Positions 62,111 to 64,000 of a DNA stretch of 64,000 nt are shown piece by piece. The DNA is taken from contig CATNEN010000038.1 of the NCBI GenBank assembly GCA_950097015.1, forward strand, positions 30,900,501 through 30,964,500, read 5' to 3'. The notes beneath the pieces are model-generated. The model worked only from the letters and a program-made list of their open reading frames with translations. It had not been told where the DNA came from and searched no databases. This DNA comes from Macrostomum hystrix (lineage: Eukaryota; Platyhelminthes; Macrostomidae). How positions within the stretch are numbered: position 1 is the first letter of the stretch; each line of letters begins with the position of its first letter. A program made the position numbers and the translations under genes.

Positions 62111-63908
62111 GAGCTAAACTCCTCCTCCGGAGGAGGTTGAGGGGAGAGAACTCCCATCGCCTGATCTCCAATCGCCTGATCTTCCCCCGCCTGATCTCCC
62201 ATCGCCTCATCTCCCATCGCCTGATCTCCCATCGCCTGATCTCCCATCGCCTAATCTCTCATCGCCTCATCTCCCATCGCCTAATCTCCCATTGCCTCAT
62301 CTCCCGTCGCCACATCTCCCATCGCCTGATCTCCCATCGCCTCATCTCCTATCGCCTGATCACCCATCGCCTCATCTCCCATCGCCTCATCTCCCATCGC
62401 CTCATCTCCTATCGCCTGATCTCCCATCGCCTCATCATCCGTCGCCTGATCTCCCATCGCCTCATCTCCCATCGCCTCATCTCCTATCTCCTGTTCTCCC
62501 ATCGCCTAATCTCCCATCGCCTCATCTCCCATCGCCTGATCTCCCATCGCCTCATCTCCCATCGCCTCATCTCCTATCGCCTGATCTCCCATCGCCTAAT
62601 CTCCCATCGCCTCATCTCCCATCGTCTGATCTCCCATCGCCTAATCTCCCATCGCCTGATCTCCCATTGCCTGATCTCTCATCGCCTCATCACCCAGTGC
62701 GATCTTGCGTGAATGTACAGTCATTTTATATTTAATTCAGAGAGTTCAGACCTCAGTGTCTAAACTGACTAACCAAAAACTCCTCACCTAATGATGTCTG
62801 AAAGTAGCAATGTGCGTAAACCGCCTTTTGTCCGACTAAACTGTTGAAAACAATTCAAAATTGACCAATTTTTCTTTAGCTACCATGCCCAGAATCTTCA
62901 GAATTAAAATAGACGACAACTTTCGGATAAGATTGAGGGGCTAGAAATCATATCGCGCGAACTCCATCAACTTTAAATTAAACCCCACCCGTTAAAACAG
63001 GTGAAGTCCGAGCCATTAATATTGACGACAGCCAGTTCTCCGGGCCCCGCTCAGTCAGAGGTGCGAATTTCAATAAATAAAATTCAACAGCCCGCCTTCG
63101 AGAATAGGAATGTGTGAAACTGTATTGTGGCGAATTCTCTCTCCTTAGCAATCTCGCCGAGACACTGTACACTCAGCTGAAAGCATTGCAAAAGTATAAA
63201 AACTTTATTTGCCCTTGGCATCCCCAATTTTCAGAATTCAGCAATGAAATTTATATCTCTGGATTTAGAACTTCAAGTTCTCTCCAGCAGTACAAATTTT
63301 ATCCACAAATCTAAAAAAAGCAAAATAATAATTCTCAGTTGAAATTTCTGCAAAGGGCAGCCAGTTTAGTAAGCACATTCTTCTCCGCCTACACTGAGAG
63401 GCCCGCTAATTTTATAAATTGAATTTTAACTCAGCCAACTCTGCCCTGCCCATTGTACGCACTTCAATATTGAACAAATCAGACCCCTCAATAGAACTGA
63501 CTAACGGCACCCTCTCTCCGCCAATACACAGAGGCAGTTAGACTGTGCGTACGGCCACCTCTCCGCCCCATTTTTTTTCAAACCGACTGCCAACCCTCCA
63601 CTGGAGAGAAAATACACTAAACAGATAGGCACAAAATGTTGACGCAACTCATTTAACCGAGGCCAATTTCATCACAGCGGGAAGGACATTTGCCTACTAT
63701 ATACTACTTAATAGCCTTTCTGCTTTTTTGAGGATCATAGAATTTGAAATTTCAGAATTAAAATAGCCTATAGCCTTCCTCGGAAAATTTCCCATTTTCC
63801 CATATAAGTTTCAACGCTGAGTTGCCAGTATTCTAGGAGGAGATGTCGAACTGACACACACACACACACACAGACAGACAAACAACACGTGAAAATTAGT
63901 ATATTTAC
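62111..63908 (+). repeat. Composite repeat copy C
   Basis: The leader starts at 62111. The 15-bp array is shorter (to about 62695), with 60 bp of extra sequence at its end, then the same middle and tail as copy B with few differences. It ends in (CA)n(GACA)n and the conserved TTAGTATATTTA. The total is 1798 bp. Confidence 0.9.
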
Positions 63909-64000
63909 GAGCTAAACTCCTCCTCCGGAGGAGGTTGAGGGGAGAGAACTCCCATCGCCTCATCTCCCATCGCCTCGTCTCCCATCGTCTCATCTCCCAT
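63909..64000 (+). repeat. Composite repeat copy D (start only)
   Basis: The leader and the first few 15-bp units are present. The window ends inside the array, so the tandem series continues to the right. Confidence 0.9.

Overview
This is animal (metazoan) genomic DNA. It holds one intron-rich protein-coding gene, degenerate transposons and an extreme load of tandem repeats. The gene is a cGMP-dependent protein kinase (PKG) on the minus strand. Thirteen coding exons (26146 down to 1206) join in one frame with canonical GT/AG borders to give 707 residues: coiled coil, pseudosubstrate, two cyclic-nucleotide domains, an AGC kinase domain and the PKG C-terminal tail. A second first exon (31876-31512) encodes a different coiled coil and pseudosubstrate, and would give a 701-residue isoform. 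This parallels the vertebrate PKG I-alpha/I-beta arrangement. A third, internal promoter with a first exon may lie at about 15270-14200. The species cannot be fixed from sequence alone. The tRNA-derived SINE, RNase H-bearing non-LTR element, mariner and Helitrons fit an invertebrate, perhaps a flatworm, mollusc or other lophotrochozoan.

Layout. 1-1200: SINE head, foldback palindrome and PKG 3' UTR. 1206-26146: PKG beta transcript; nearly every intron longer than about 130 bp holds its own minisatellite, and the 6.6-kb intron 8 also carries a dead LINE behind 97-bp promoter-like monomers. 26150-31876: the intron between the two first exons, with three more arrays. 31900-41000: arrays of 29, 18, 18 and 20 bp units, the 18-bp one about 4.2 kb long with a 1.9-kb internal duplication. 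41500-43400: a 22-bp array against a full-length but catalytically broken mariner transposase. 44351-48715: two Helitron-like elements head to tail, the first containing two minisatellites. 49220-57790: an 8.5-kb array of 28/32-bp units with higher-order duplications. 58290-64000: a composite repeat of about 1.75-2.07 kb, three full copies plus the start of a fourth, each with a 15-bp array behind the same palindromic leader.

Adding the array spans listed, roughly 60% of the window is minisatellite. There are more than 25 unrelated families with units of mostly 14-38 bp. Many units have no stop codon in several frames, so they create long but meaningless open frames on both strands. The clearest unusual signals are the minisatellite-filled PKG introns, including a CCTG/TCTG tract beside a kinase-exon donor and two unrelated arrays built on the GTCACGTGAC palindrome; the satellite-carrying tandem Helitrons; and the possible internal PKG promoter.
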